64,000 bases of DNA from Halopseudomonas bauzanensis (GTDB taxonomy: Bacteria; Pseudomonadota; Gammaproteobacteria; Pseudomonadales; Pseudomonadaceae): assembly GCF_900114735.1 (NCBI RefSeq), contig NZ_FOUA01000001.1, positions 1,252,278-1,316,277 on the forward strand. The letters are read 5' to 3'. How positions within the stretch are numbered: the first letter of the stretch is position 1; every line of letters begins with the position of its first letter. Under the pieces are notes generated by a model. It made no database searches, had not been told where the DNA came from, and saw only the letters and a list, made by a program, of their open reading frames with translations. Of this stretch, positions 20,140 through 31,334 are shown piece by piece. The position numbers and the translations under genes were made by a program.

Positions 20140-20498
20140 AAGAGCTTATACGCTCAAGTATGCTTGAGAAGCAGAGCATTGTAATCGCACCTAGCGACGC
20201 TGGAGGAATTTACCTGAACAACACCGCATGGGAACTGAATTGTAATTCCGATTAATTCTCGGGCCAAAAACCCAACCATTATTTTTATAGCCGCATCATC
20301 GCCCTGCATTTGGAGCGATGATGCGGTAACGGCGATAGACAGGCCTCCTGCGAGAGCTGGGTCTACTAGGTACGATGTATCGCTATCCACCCGGCGAATC
20401 CGTACTGCTGCTTTGGCAGCCACACTTGATGATCGATTTTCTGTGATCATCTTCTTTACGTTGCACACTCTTTTGTCACATTACGACTCTGACCCATT
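20140..20498. other. Gap before the mercury transposon, with a perfect stem-loop
   Basis: CCGCATCATCGC (20291-20302) and GCGATGATGCGG (20315-20326) form a perfect 12-bp stem with a 12-base loop, without a T tract. A minus-strand frame of up to 104 codons (20154-20468) covers it but has no homology I recognise and no convincing ribosome site. The transposon end begins at 20499. Confidence 0.4.
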
Positions 20499-20523
20499 TG
20501 TCATTTTCAGAAGACGACTGCAC
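20499..20523 (+). repeat. Transposon end next to tniA (IRt)
   Basis: 25 bp beginning TGTCATTTTCAGAAGACGAC and ending TGCAC, the known Tn402/Tn5053/class 1 integron-type terminal repeat. Confidence 0.88.
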
Positions 20524-20639
20524 CAATCAACGAGACATGAAGCCTGCTGTGCATACGGCTCCTGACAGCCCGATATCAGGACTCCTCTGCACGAAACTCG
20601 TCTATGCTCAATACTCGTGTGCACCAAAGCGAGGCGAGC

Positions 20640-20949
20640 ATGGCGACCGATACCGTACCGATTGCCGAGCGCGGCGTAGCCACCCTGTCAGAACAGGCAT
20701 GGGAGCGTGCTCGCTGCCGCGCGGAGATCATTGGGCCGTTGGCGCAGTCGGAGACGGTCGGGCATGAAGCGGCCGACGCAGCAGCCCAGGCGCTGGGTCT
20801 GTCCCGGCGGCAGGTCTACGTCCTGATCCGCCGTGCCCGGCAAGGTTCGGGGCTGGTCACTGATTTGGCTCTTGGACAGTCGAGCGGTGGCAAAGGTAAA
20901 GGCCGCTTGCCGGAGTCGGTCGAACGAATCATCCGCGAGCTACTGCAAA
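20640..20949 (+). pseudogene. tniA: tniA transposase, N-terminal stub
   Basis: About 103 codons of the DDE transposase of Tn402/Tn5053 elements: MATDTVPIAERGVATL, the helix-turn-helix region with LGLSRRQVYVLIRRARQGSG, then LPESVERIIRELLQ. Homology stops at about 20949, where the sequence becomes the 3' end of the opposite-strand DUF3330 gene. The catalytic DDE domain is absent, so the product cannot transpose. It might still bind transposon ends. Confidence 0.88.
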
Positions 20950-20956
20950 GTTTGTC

Positions 20957-21160
20957 TCAATTTGACGGCGGCGAACCGCAAGCGTTCGGTTCGCCGCTCG
21001 TTTCGGTCGCAGTGCTGGCCCGCGCCTGGAAACGTTGATAACACTCCAGCCCGCAGAAGTGCTCGACGTACTCCGCGCCTTCCGGTGTGAAGGCGGCATC
21101 GAGCGGAATTTCCTTGCAGCACACGCAGCAACTGGTGGCGGTCGGATCATTTGCATTCAT
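20957..21160 (-). CDS. DUF3330 small Cys-rich protein of mer transposons
   Basis: 67 residues, [20 protein letters not shown] at the start and a CGLECYQRF segment, giving a CxxC-type putative zinc site. It is the small protein often found after merE in Tn21/Tn501-like elements; function unknown. The 3' end contains an inverted repeat (GCGGCGAACCG/CGGTTCGCCGC, 20968-20997) that could end the mer transcript. It directly abuts the truncated tniA. Confidence 0.8.
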   Translation of the reverse strand: MNANDPTATSCCVCCKEIPLDAAFTPEGAEYVEHFCGLECYQRFQARASTATETSGEPNACGSPPSN

Positions 21161-21277
21161 GGTGGCACCCCTCCATTGACTGACGAAGACGGCGAATGCC
21201 GCCGCCGGCATCGGCTTTGCGAACAGAAAGCCTTGCCCGCGCTCGAACGCTTGGGCCCTCCGCCGTAGTCCATCCAT
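21161..21277 (-). pseudogene. Remnant of the EAL-domain (urf2-like) gene downstream of merE
   Basis: In frame and upstream of DUF3330 are codons for [18 protein letters not shown], the typical last stretch of an EAL phosphodiesterase domain. The remainder of the domain is absent between here and merE. Tn21/Tn501-type mer modules carry such a gene at this place, so it is read as a deletion scar. Confidence 0.5.
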
Positions 21278-21292
21278 CCGGCCGGGAAGCGC

Positions 21293-21529
21293 TCATGATC
21301 TTTCCCTGAATGCCCGCAACGCCCGCGCCAGTGACAGAAGAAACAGGCCGGTCAAACCGAGCGCCGTGATGACCCAATACTCGACAAGGAATGCACCGGC
21401 GGTTGTGCCGGCCAGCACGGCAGCGAGGATGGACAGGTGGCAGGGGCAAGTCAGCACGGCCAGCGTGCCCCACAGGTAGCCGGTGAACGGTTTGTGCGTC
21501 TCGGCCGGCATGCGCTCGGGGCTGTTCAT
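21293..21529 (-). CDS. merE: MerE, broad mercury transport protein
   Basis: 78 residues with two transmembrane helices and the paired Cys in [15 protein letters not shown], as in Tn21 MerE. Inner-membrane protein aiding uptake of mercury for reduction. It overlaps the end of merD by 4 bp. Confidence 0.93.
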   Translation of the reverse strand: MNSPERMPAETHKPFTGYLWGTLAVLTCPCHLSILAAVLAGTTAGAFLVEYWVITALGLTGLFLLSLARALRAFRERS

Positions 21530-21891
21530 GGCAAACTCTCCGCATGCTGTGCCGGCGCGGTCGGCATGGCGGCCAACTGCACTTCCAGATTGGCCAACGC
21601 TTCGCGCCGGCGTTCGACGAACTGACGCAGCACAGCAAGCTGCGCGGCAGTTTCATCGCAGTTCGCCGCATCCAGCGCCCGGCACAGCCGCGCCAATGCG
21701 CCGAGGCCGATGCCCGCCTCGAAGGCGGCCCGCACGAAGCACAGTCGCTGCAAGGCGGCGTCATCGAACAGGCCGTAGCCACCCGTGGTGCAGGCGACTG
21801 GCCGCAGCAATCCACGCAGCAGGTAATCGCGCACGATATGCACACTCACCCCGGCATCAAAGGCCAACCGGGACACCGTGTAGGCGTTCAT
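21526..21891 (-). CDS. merD: MerD, mercury operon co-regulator
   Basis: 121 residues from the ATG at 21891 ([20 protein letters not shown]). MerR-like winged-helix N-terminus, then a helical region. It binds the mer operator and helps shut the operon off. Lies between merA and merE in the usual order; an upstream in-frame start (21924) overlaps the merA end and is less likely. Confidence 0.9.
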   Translation of the reverse strand: MNAYTVSRLAFDAGVSVHIVRDYLLRGLLRPVACTTGGYGLFDDAALQRLCFVRAAFEAGIGLGALARLCRALDAANCDETAAQLAVLRQFVERRREALANLEVQLAAMPTAPAQHAESLP

Positions 21892-21908
21892 CGAACACCT
21901 CCTTTTCC

Positions 21909-24058
<2,150 letters not shown>

Positions 24059-24085
24059 GTGTCGCTCCCGAGTTCGGTTAACGGA

Positions 24086-24361
24086 TCAGCGTTTGAGGCT
24101 GGACGGATAGCCCGCGTCCTCGGTCGCCTTGGTCAACTTCTGGACGTTGGTCTTGGCATCGTCGAAGGTGACGACGGCCTGGCGCTTGTCGAAACTTACG
24201 TCGGTCTTGCTCACGCCCTCAACCTTGGAAAGCGCGTGCTTGACAGTGATCGGGCAAGAGGCGCAGGTCATGCCAGGCACGGACAGCGTGACGGTCTGAG
24301 TGGCGGCGAACACGGGGGCAACGAAAGCGGCGAGAGCGAGGGAGGCAAACAGCTTTTTCAT
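24086..24361 (-). CDS. merP: MerP, periplasmic mercury-binding protein
   Basis: 91 residues from the ATG at 24361: signal peptide ending VFAATQ, then the metal motif GMTCASCPITV of a heavy-metal-associated domain. It binds Hg(II) in the periplasm and passes it to MerT. Confidence 0.96.
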   Translation of the reverse strand: MKKLFASLALAAFVAPVFAATQTVTLSVPGMTCASCPITVKHALSKVEGVSKTDVSFDKRQAVVTFDDAKTNVQKLTKATEDAGYPSSLKR

Positions 24362-24374
24362 GATGAACTCCTGA

Positions 24375-24725
24375 TTAGTAGAAAAATGGCATGACGTAGG
24401 GAAAACCAAGCGCGACCAAGACCAACACGGCGACGAACCAGAAAATGAGCTTGTAGGTGGTGCGCACTTGCGGAATCGCGCACACCTCGCCCGGCTTGCA
24501 GGCTGCGGTCGGTCGGACGATGCGCCGCCAGGCAAAGAACAGTGCAACCAGCGCCGCGCCGATGAAGATCGGCCGATACGGCTCCAATACCGTCAGGTTG
24601 CCGATCCAAGCGCCGCTGAACCCCAAGGTGACCAGAACCAGCGGCCCCAGGCAGCAGGCCGAGGCGAGGATGGCAGCCAGCCCGCCGGCGAAGAGCGCCC
24701 CGCGCCCGTTTTGTGGTTCAGACAT
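24375..24725 (-). CDS. merT: MerT, mercuric transporter
   Basis: 116 residues with three transmembrane helices, the Cys pair in SACCLGPLVLV on the first helix and the second pair (ACKPGEVC) in the loop. First gene of the mer structural operon, expressed from the promoter at 24761-24791. Confidence 0.96.
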   Translation of the reverse strand: MSEPQNGRGALFAGGLAAILASACCLGPLVLVTLGFSGAWIGNLTVLEPYRPIFIGAALVALFFAWRRIVRPTAACKPGEVCAIPQVRTTYKLIFWFVAVLVLVALGFPYVMPFFY

Positions 24726-24760
24726 GCGCGTGTCCTTTCGAATTTAAATTGGATAGCGTA

Positions 24761-24791
24761 ACCTTACTTCCGTAGTCATGTACGGAGTCAA
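24761..24791 (-). promoter_or_regulatory. mer operator-promoter (MerR site)
   Basis: On the minus strand TTGACT (24791-24786) and TAAGGT (24766-24761) are separated by 19 bp, the over-long spacer typical of MerR-family promoters. The spacer holds the dyad CCGTA-N6-TACGG (24770-24785). MerR bound here represses, then untwists DNA when Hg(II) binds. Confidence 0.93.
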
Positions 24792-24796
24792 GCAAT

Positions 24797-25231
24797 ATGG
24801 AAAACAATTTGGAAAATCTGACCATCGGCGTTTTCGCCAAGGCGGCCGGGGTCAACGTAGAGACCATCCGGTTCTATCAGCGCAAGGGCTTGTTGCCGGA
24901 GCCGGACAAGCCTTACGGCAGCATCCGCCGCTATGGCGAGGCGGATGTAACGCGGGTGCGGTTCGTGAAATCAGCCCAGCGGCTGGGCTTCAGTCTGGAT
25001 GAAATAGCCGAACTGCTGCGGCTGGAGGATGGCACCCATTGCGAGGAAGCCAGTAGTCTGGCCGAGCACAAGCTCAAGGACGTGCGCGAAAAAATGACTG
25101 ACTTGGCGCGTATGGAGTCGGTGCTTTCCGAACTTGTGTGTGCCTGCCACCTGCGGCAGGGGAATGTTTCTTGCCCGCTGATTGCTTCACTGCAAGGGAA
25201 GAAAGAACCGCGCAGTACCGACGCGGTGTAG
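24797..25231 (+). CDS. merR: MerR, mercury-responsive regulator
   Basis: 144 residues. A MerR winged helix ([22 protein letters not shown]) and a dimerisation helix lead to the three mercury-binding Cys: the one in GTHCEEA, and those in [15 protein letters not shown]. Divergent from merT with the shared operator just upstream of its start. Confidence 0.96.
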   Translation: MENNLENLTIGVFAKAAGVNVETIRFYQRKGLLPEPDKPYGSIRRYGEADVTRVRFVKSAQRLGFSLDEIAELLRLEDGTHCEEASSLAEHKLKDVREKMTDLARMESVLSELVCACHLRQGNVSCPLIASLQGKKEPRSTDAV

Positions 25232-25246
25232 CCAAGGGAACTACGC

Positions 25247-25279
25247 CTAAGCGTGCTTTATTTTCCGTTTTCTGAGGTG
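25247..25279 (-). repeat. Vestigial Tn21-type 38-bp end inside the transposon
   Basis: The minus strand reads CACCTCAGAAAACGGAAAAT and continues AAAGCACGCTTAG, matching the inner 32-33 bases of the Tn21 inverted repeat; the outermost run of G is replaced by other sequence. The mer cargo therefore came from a Tn21-like element and now sits within Tn402/Tn5053-type ends. Confidence 0.8.
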
Positions 25280-25324
25280 ACGTCAACCGTCAGAAAAAAC
25301 CGTGCGGCCGACTTTTGATAATTC

Positions 25325-25349
25325 GTGCTATCGCCTTCTGAAAATGACA
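25325..25349 (-). repeat. Transposon end next to merR (IRi)
   Basis: On the minus strand 25 bp beginning TGTCATTTTCAGAAGGCGAT and ending AGCAC, pairing with the repeat at 20499-20523 (identical for the first 15 bases). The following 25350-25560 stretch shows no gene. Confidence 0.85.
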
Positions 25350-25560
25350 CTAGCCAATTGAGATGTTTAAACTCAACATGGCCAACATAGATCGACATAT
25401 CCGTTGTTGGCCAGGCAAAAACTTTACAGACACCATGGGTATAGGCAAATTGGCCTAATGGCGTCGGCGAGTCTTGACTGGCAGGTGTCGGCCAAAGGCG
25501 GACACCCGCCAAGTCCGCTTCCCACCCGAAGCGTCTTTGGAGAAGCAGTTATTGATATAT

Positions 25561-27708
25561 TCAAGATAGATTATCGTTCGATCGGCCAAAATAAGTAGCC
25601 TCACATCTAGGCGTCAGACTGCTTCTTACGCGGCCCTCACTATCTGGTTCTTTGTCAACCAGCCCCATCTCCTTTAACTTGCTTGTTCGACGCCCGACCA
25701 TTTGATGAGTCGTATCAATTAGTGCGGAAATCTCACCGGCGCGCATATCTCTTTGTTCTTCATTTAGTGCGCTGATTATGTCAAGCTCTATGGGCTCCAG
25801 CATGATATCTTTATTTAGGAGCGCTACTTCTTCTTTAAAGTCGTCGGACAAGTTCGCGATAGAACAGATACCCTCTTGGCAATCAGGGCAGCGCCATTTG
25901 AAAAACTCAAACTTCTCTCTATTATCCATTGAGTGGCACATGCCGCAAGTGTTGCATCTAATTGTTTGATTGCTAGACAAGAATTGATGAACTGCACGAG
26001 TATACTCAAAGCAACGCTGTTGAAAGTAATGTCTAAAAGGACGTCCTTCAGGGTACCCCCAGCTCATCCGTTCACTTTCGCAAAGCCCCAAGAAAAGGGA
26101 ATAAGAAATAACTTCACGATTGTCTTTAGCGCGCATTTTTTTATAGCGCGATACAAAAAAATTTGACTCTAGAGAGGAGAGCATATCCTCTAGTCCAGGA
26201 TTTACAGTGAAATGGCTTGTAGGAGGATTCTGGCCTAGATCTTTAAAATAATCCCCACCAACCTCCTTAGATATTATCCTGCGCTTAACGTCCTTTGCTT
26301 CGCTTATCAAGCAAGCAAGGAGTTGACTTTGATTATGTCTGTCCAGCTTGTTTTCAAAAGGCTCAAGGGCGTACCGATTTAAGCGATCAAAGTACTTGGA
26401 AATCGTATTCTCGTAGTACTTTCTAGAAGCTAGACGAATAGACGCTCCAGTAATTTTTTGGCCTTTAGATATTCTATCGAGGTAAAGTAGATGCAGAAGA
26501 TGGCCCATTATTCTGGGCACATTGAAAGATGCCTGAAACATCAGCCGCATTATATCTTCACGTGTTGTTTCAGAGGAAAAATCAAAATAACTGGCAAGAT
26601 CTACTCCAAAAACTTTGAAGCGAGTACCCAAAAGTCTTGATGCATAAGATGACGCAGAACGTTCCATTTCCTGAACTTCTGTAGCTTCGTACAGGTCAGA
26701 AAAATCCAAACTAATTGTGTCAGACTTTCCTGGATCGATTTTACCGTAATACACTCTTCCGGGGTAACCCGCAACTTTGAGCTTAACTGCTTCATTGCTA
26801 GAGTTATTCAAAGGTGAGAGAACCACATCAACAAACAATCTTTGATCGACAAAGCTTAATTCTGAAAAATCATCAAAAAAAGCAACCAGTCTAACTAGTC
26901 CTGCGCCAAAGATTAGACTTTGAATGTCTTCTATAATTTCAGAGAACGGAAAAGATTTTAGTACTACATCCGAATATTCATTGTACACATCACTATCATC
27001 AAGTGTCTTGTCGAAATCACTAAGTGACTCTGCTATATCAGTTAAAACCTCGACCTTTGCGAGCGAAGCTTTGCCGCCAATTTTTACGGCTTGATCTCGT
27101 TTTAGAGACGTCTCTTGCTGTTTTTTTAGTCGTAACTGATGCGTGATTCTTTGTAGAACAGGAATCTCATGAAGATCAAGTTTTGCACTTTTTATTCGGT
27201 CTCTAATATCACCTAAGCTAGAAAGCAAATCTTCATAATTACGACGAACCCCAGTCCACCGATCCCACAAGGAAAGCTTTTCGCATACGGCTCCGATTTC
27301 TTTAAGCATCTCGACGATTACTTTGCCCAGCATTACCTTTCTCAGCATATGAGAGCGGTAGGCTACTGCAGATATGCCTTTCGACTCCAAATCTTCAGGT
27401 GATATATCGACAGTATCAAGTACGTCGTATAAAGATTTCACATCTATGTAAATAGATATAATATCTTTTCTTTCGCGCATTGCAGATTGGGCTCTAGCAA
27501 ACACTGTGCTTTTTCCGGTGCCCTTTCGTCCCAAAAGAAAAGTCGTATTGCTGGATAATACTGACCGCAACACAGCATCCCCCGGAAGGGGGTCAACATA
27601 CAATTGATCGACAGGCTTTGCCCCTGTTTCGCTTTCGAAATCTCGCAGCTCAGCGCGGCGGTACTGGCGCAACGACTCAGCAATTTTTGAAAATTTATCT
27701 AATTCCAT
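25561..27708 (-). CDS. Orphan P-loop ATPase (AAA/ORC-Cdc6-like) with zinc ribbon and winged helix
   Basis: 715 residues. Walker A is GRKGTGKST (residues 60-68); a Walker B-like VRLVAFFDDFSEL sits at 273-284. The helical middle part includes a charged coiled-coil-like region (170-230). Near the C-terminus are paired Cys (585/588 and 607/610; CNTC, CPDC), a likely zinc ribbon, and then a winged helix (about 636-700) with QMVGRRTSKLKEMGLV. A P-loop core plus winged helix recalls ORC/Cdc6-type ATPases and ATPases of phage-defence islands, but I cannot assign a named family. It is AT-richer than its surroundings, has no partner gene, and sits between the mer transposon and a metabolic cluster. Confidence 0.65.
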   Translation of the reverse strand: MELDKFSKIAESLRQYRRAELRDFESETGAKPVDQLYVDPLPGDAVLRSVLSSNTTFLLGRKGTGKSTVFARAQSAMRERKDIISIYIDVKSLYDVLDTVDISPEDLESKGISAVAYRSHMLRKVMLGKVIVEMLKEIGAVCEKLSLWDRWTGVRRNYEDLLSSLGDIRDRIKSAKLDLHEIPVLQRITHQLRLKKQQETSLKRDQAVKIGGKASLAKVEVLTDIAESLSDFDKTLDDSDVYNEYSDVVLKSFPFSEIIEDIQSLIFGAGLVRLVAFFDDFSELSFVDQRLFVDVVLSPLNNSSNEAVKLKVAGYPGRVYYGKIDPGKSDTISLDFSDLYEATEVQEMERSASSYASRLLGTRFKVFGVDLASYFDFSSETTREDIMRLMFQASFNVPRIMGHLLHLLYLDRISKGQKITGASIRLASRKYYENTISKYFDRLNRYALEPFENKLDRHNQSQLLACLISEAKDVKRRIISKEVGGDYFKDLGQNPPTSHFTVNPGLEDMLSSLESNFFVSRYKKMRAKDNREVISYSLFLGLCESERMSWGYPEGRPFRHYFQQRCFEYTRAVHQFLSSNQTIRCNTCGMCHSMDNREKFEFFKWRCPDCQEGICSIANLSDDFKEEVALLNKDIMLEPIELDIISALNEEQRDMRAGEISALIDTTHQMVGRRTSKLKEMGLVDKEPDSEGRVRSSLTPRCEATYFGRSNDNLS

Positions 27709-28050
27709 TTATTAATCCGTCTAATAATTGGCGCAGGCGATGGGGCGTCAGGAGCCAGTCAAGGGCTAGTGTTTTGTTTTATACACGAGTTCGACACGCT
27801 CTACCTATCGTTCAGATGGTACCGATCGCTAAGTCTCTTGAGTAGCATTGATCTCGTCTGCTTTTGGCCGATATCGGCCGGTTTGAACTGCGGATAGCTG
27901 AGTCTCAGAGAGAATAGGATGTGACCAGATCCGATGGGACGGACCTCTTCTTGGCTACTGATCATGCGGTCAAGCCCGCACTTTATCTCCTGGATGAAGG
28001 AGACACCTAGGACAGCGGGTACACCTTCACCAACGGCGGAAACCAATTCA
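27709..28050. other. Gap between the ATPase and Crp/Fnr genes
   Basis: Presumably holds the ATPase promoter (minus strand). A short palindrome TTGGCCGATATCGGCC occurs at 27866-27881. A weak minus-strand frame of 81 codons starts with TTG; I do not support it as a gene. Confidence 0.4.
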
Positions 28051-28716
28051 CTAAACCGCTTCGTTCCTTGCTAGACGCATGAGATAATCCGGCGTTAGCA
28101 GATCCAAACTGCGATAACTAACCTGCACCACGCCCTGCATTTCCCAGTCTTTCAATACTTTGTTGATGCTCTGGCGGGAAACGCCGAGCATCTGCGCAAG
28201 ATTTTCCTGCGAGATTTGTAAGCTCTTGCCAGGAATTCTGTTTGCCCTTGAGGTGCTGGCCACTTCAAGTAATTTGCTAGCCAGACGTCCCGGCAGAGGC
28301 TGAAGAACGCCACCATCCATACGCTGCAGCGTCGATTTGTAACGCAGACCCATCAAGCGTAAAAATTCAAGCAGGTATTCCGGCCGATGGTCTATCAGCG
28401 AGTGGAGCACCTTGGCCGACACGAGCAGCAACTCGCTGTCCATCTCGGCAAAAGCATCATGAGCCCGCACTTCGCCGCTGAAGAGTGAAGCTTCGCCAAA
28501 CCAGTGACCCGGCGTGACCACACCAAGCAGAGCTTCACGCCCATTGGGCCCGGTCACACTAAGCCGCACCCGCCCATCAAGTAGGCAGAACAGCGCATCA
28601 GGCATTGAGCCACGGTAAAATAACTGCGTTTTTTTTGGCAGATACTGGCGTTTCGCATGCTGTCGCAATAACGAATCAAGCTCGAGGCCAAGTTCACCCG
28701 CGGCTGTTTCACTCAT
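28051..28716 (-). CDS. Crp/Fnr-family transcription regulator
   Basis: 221 residues: a cyclic-nucleotide-binding-type beta barrel (CLLDGRVRLSVTGPNGREALLGVVTPGHWFGE region) and a Crp-type helix-turn-helix (ISQENLAQMLGVSRQSINKVLKDWE). No Fnr-type N-terminal Cys cluster. It lies 9 bp after the SDR gene, in the same direction as the SDR and monooxygenase, and may regulate them; the ligand is unknown. Confidence 0.85.
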   Translation of the reverse strand: MSETAAGELGLELDSLLRQHAKRQYLPKKTQLFYRGSMPDALFCLLDGRVRLSVTGPNGREALLGVVTPGHWFGEASLFSGEVRAHDAFAEMDSELLLVSAKVLHSLIDHRPEYLLEFLRLMGLRYKSTLQRMDGGVLQPLPGRLASKLLEVASTSRANRIPGKSLQISQENLAQMLGVSRQSINKVLKDWEMQGVVQVSYRSLDLLTPDYLMRLARNEAV

Positions 28717-28725
28717 CGCTTGGCC

Positions 28726-29637
28726 TCAATCGGTCAACGCTTCTATTAAACGCTGTCTACGCGTCTGAAGAAACTCGAATTGCTGATAAGGTAAATCTGG
28801 ATTATCTCCCTCAACTATACGATCAAAACGATGTTTGAGCAGTACATGCATCTCCGTGGTAGGGAATATATAAAACTGGCCTTGTTCAATGTGCTTGAAA
28901 GTGATCTCAGCCACCGCGTCAGCCGTGAGCGAGCCATTATCCAGGTTATTTTGCGATATGGCTGCAGTGGCCATTTGGGAGCGCGTCAAACCCTCGCTAT
29001 TGGCCCAACGTGATGGCCGCGAGCGATAGCACTGACCAATATTCGTAGCGACATAGGAGGGACAAAGGACCGCAGTTTGTACTTGTTCCGTTACCAGTGC
29101 CAAGTCATGGTAGAGGCATTCGGACAAGGCCAATACCGCATGTTTCGATACGCTGTAGATGCCCATGGCAGGCCCGGTCACCACCCCTGCCAAGGATGCT
29201 GTGTTGATAATGCTACCCTGGTAGTCAGGGTCCGCTGAAGCGGCCGCCAGCATCCTCGGGGTGAAGGCTCGGATGCCGTTGGCCACCCCTTTGACGTTCA
29301 CCCCTAGCAGCCAGTCCCAGTCCTTGTCGGTGCTTTCCCAGATCAGACCGGCACTTGCCACACCGGCATTGTTGAACACCAGATTGGCCGGGCCAAAAGT
29401 CGTCTCTGCACGCTCAGCCAGCTTTTCAACAGCGGCCGCATCGGCGACATCGACAACCTCACCAACCGCCTCGGCGCCAAGTGCATGGAGTTCATCAAGG
29501 GTCTGTTCCAAAGCCTTCGCATGAACGTCGGCCAACACTACCTTCATGCCACGACTGACTGCCGCATACGCTAATGCCTTGCCCAGGCCCGAACCACCAC
29601 CGGTGATCACAGCAACGCCATTTTTCATAATTTTCAT
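28726..29637 (-). CDS. Short-chain dehydrogenase/reductase
   Basis: 303 residues from the ATG at 29637, preceded by GGAG; an upstream ATG (29664) is less likely. The NAD(P)-binding TGGGSGLGKAL, the NNAGVAS motif and the catalytic Tyr-x3-Lys (YSVSKHAV) are intact. It lies 42 bp downstream of the monooxygenase gene, so it may supply a ketone from an alcohol or act on the product of that enzyme. Confidence 0.87.
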   Translation of the reverse strand: MKIMKNGVAVITGGGSGLGKALAYAAVSRGMKVVLADVHAKALEQTLDELHALGAEAVGEVVDVADAAAVEKLAERAETTFGPANLVFNNAGVASAGLIWESTDKDWDWLLGVNVKGVANGIRAFTPRMLAAASADPDYQGSIINTASLAGVVTGPAMGIYSVSKHAVLALSECLYHDLALVTEQVQTAVLCPSYVATNIGQCYRSRPSRWANSEGLTRSQMATAAISQNNLDNGSLTADAVAEITFKHIEQGQFYIFPTTEMHVLLKHRFDRIVEGDNPDLPYQQFEFLQTRRQRLIEALTD

Positions 29638-29679
29638 GCTGTTTTGCTCCGTATATGTAGGCATGCCTCCGAGGCAGCC

Positions 29680-31179
29680 TTAATAATGGTAAGAAAAAAT
29701 CGGATTGGAAAAATCTACAGCGGGCAACACTCTTTTTTCGTATTCATAATCCTGGCTGTGCTGCCAGTCCGGCTTATCGCCTCGCCTGGGCAGACGGTGA
29801 AGGCTGCGCAGCAAATATCCGGGATTCAACGTTTCCGTGTCTATCCAGGGCATCAGGACCATATCGGCATCTTCGGGCCGAAGGGCCGGCACCACGCTCT
29901 TGGCGCCAATACGCTGCATGTGTCCTAGCAGTCGACAGACGAAGTCGCCAATCAATTCGACCCGCAACGTCCAACTGTAAAACCCATACCCATAGACCCA
30001 GGCCATATTGGGCACCCCGGTGAACATAATTCCGCGATAGCCAACTGTCTGGGCAAAATCAATGGGGGCGCCGTCGATGCTGAAGGGGATCTCTCCCATA
30101 ACAGACATCTCAAAACCGGTGGCGGTAATCACCACATCACAGTTGATTCGGTCCCCCGACTGCAACTGAATTCCATCTTCGTCAAACGCCTCAATGCCAT
30201 CAGTCACTACATTGGCCTTGCCAGCGCTGATTGCCTTGAATAGGTCGCCCTCGGGAACAAAGGCCACGCGCTGCTGCAATGGTTTATAGGGTGGTGTGAA
30301 ATGTCGCTCGACTTCGAACCCTTCGGGCAAGCAGGCGCTGACACCGTCAATCAACTGTTTTTTCAGCAGTTCAGGATCGCTGTGCGCATTCTTGAGCAAG
30401 AGCGCGCGGTCACGCACAGCTTTCCTGCGCATGATTTCATGGATCCAAGAAGCGTCTATGTCCAGTTTGCGCAACTCATCGGCAAGTAAATCGGAATTAC
30501 GTCCGGCGGCAAAGAAAGTCGGTGTGCGCTGCAGCATGGTGACCTGCTTGCAATCTTCAACCAAAGCGGGAATCAGGGTGGCCGCAGTGGCCCCAGAGCC
30601 AATCACCACGACATCCTTGCCGTTCAGATCAATGGCTTCCGGCCAGTGCTGAGGATGGATAACTTGGCCCTTGAACCGTTTCAGGCCTGGCCATTCGGGG
30701 GTATATCCCTGCTTGTGCTGGTAATAGCCCTGGCACATCCAGAGAAATCCCGCCTCGATGCATCGAGGGCGCTGCTCGTCACCCGTGCTGACTTCTAGCA
30801 TCCAGCAATTGTCTACGCTGGACCAATTGGCCGCCTGCACCCGCTGACGGTAGCGGATATGCGGTGCCAGCTCAGCATCTTCTATGGCTGATCCGAGGTA
30901 CTGCAAAATCTGTTCTCGCGACGCGATCGGCTTACCCGTCCAGGGCTTGAAGTGATAGCCAAAGGTAAACAGATCGCTATCGGAACGCGTGCCTGGATAC
31001 TTGTGGATCAGCCAGGTCCCGCCAAAGGATTCCAAGGCTTCGAGTATGATGAAGCTCAGCTGCGGATGCTGCTCTCGCAGCATGGTGGCGCAGCCGATGC
31101 CGGAAATTCCGGCACCGACGATAACGACATCAAAACGTTCAGGGGTCAGGTCAGAAGCCTGTGCTGCGACTGCAGACAT
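29680..31179 (-). CDS. Flavin monooxygenase of the Baeyer-Villiger/EthA type
   Basis: 499 residues. An N-terminal FAD Rossmann motif (VGAGISGIG), the Baeyer-Villiger fingerprint FKGQVIHPQHWP, and a second Rossmann motif for NADPH (VIGSGATAATL) occur in the family order, with a conserved ATGFE near residue 350. Enzymes of this group oxidise ketones to esters or hydroxylate and S-oxidise substrates. First gene of the three-gene minus-strand set; substrate not deducible. Confidence 0.87.
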   Translation of the reverse strand: MSAVAAQASDLTPERFDVVIVGAGISGIGCATMLREQHPQLSFIILEALESFGGTWLIHKYPGTRSDSDLFTFGYHFKPWTGKPIASREQILQYLGSAIEDAELAPHIRYRQRVQAANWSSVDNCWMLEVSTGDEQRPRCIEAGFLWMCQGYYQHKQGYTPEWPGLKRFKGQVIHPQHWPEAIDLNGKDVVVIGSGATAATLIPALVEDCKQVTMLQRTPTFFAAGRNSDLLADELRKLDIDASWIHEIMRRKAVRDRALLLKNAHSDPELLKKQLIDGVSACLPEGFEVERHFTPPYKPLQQRVAFVPEGDLFKAISAGKANVVTDGIEAFDEDGIQLQSGDRINCDVVITATGFEMSVMGEIPFSIDGAPIDFAQTVGYRGIMFTGVPNMAWVYGYGFYSWTLRVELIGDFVCRLLGHMQRIGAKSVVPALRPEDADMVLMPWIDTETLNPGYLLRSLHRLPRRGDKPDWQHSQDYEYEKRVLPAVDFSNPIFSYHY

Positions 31180-31334
31180 GGATATCTCCGGTTGATCAAT
31201 ATCGGGAAACTTGATTTACGGAGCATTATGGGCAGCGCTTGGTGCTACACACTGTCAACTATTGGCAGTCTCGTCGGTTGCTTTTCTCAATAGCGAAAAG
31301 TAGGTGCAGATCTGGTTCACAACAGGCTAATTAG

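Noticed and set aside
20154..20468. Minus-strand frame of 104 codons before the transposon
   Set aside because: No homology recognised, no ribosome site, and it spans a perfect stem-loop; kept only as a note in the gap.
25350..25560. Resolvase or res site flanking the Tn402/Tn5053-type end
   Set aside because: Such elements often land near res sites, but no resolvase gene or clear res repeats were found on either flank.
27801..28046. 81-codon minus-strand gene between ATPase and Crp/Fnr
   Set aside because: TTG start, no ribosome site, no recognisable domain.
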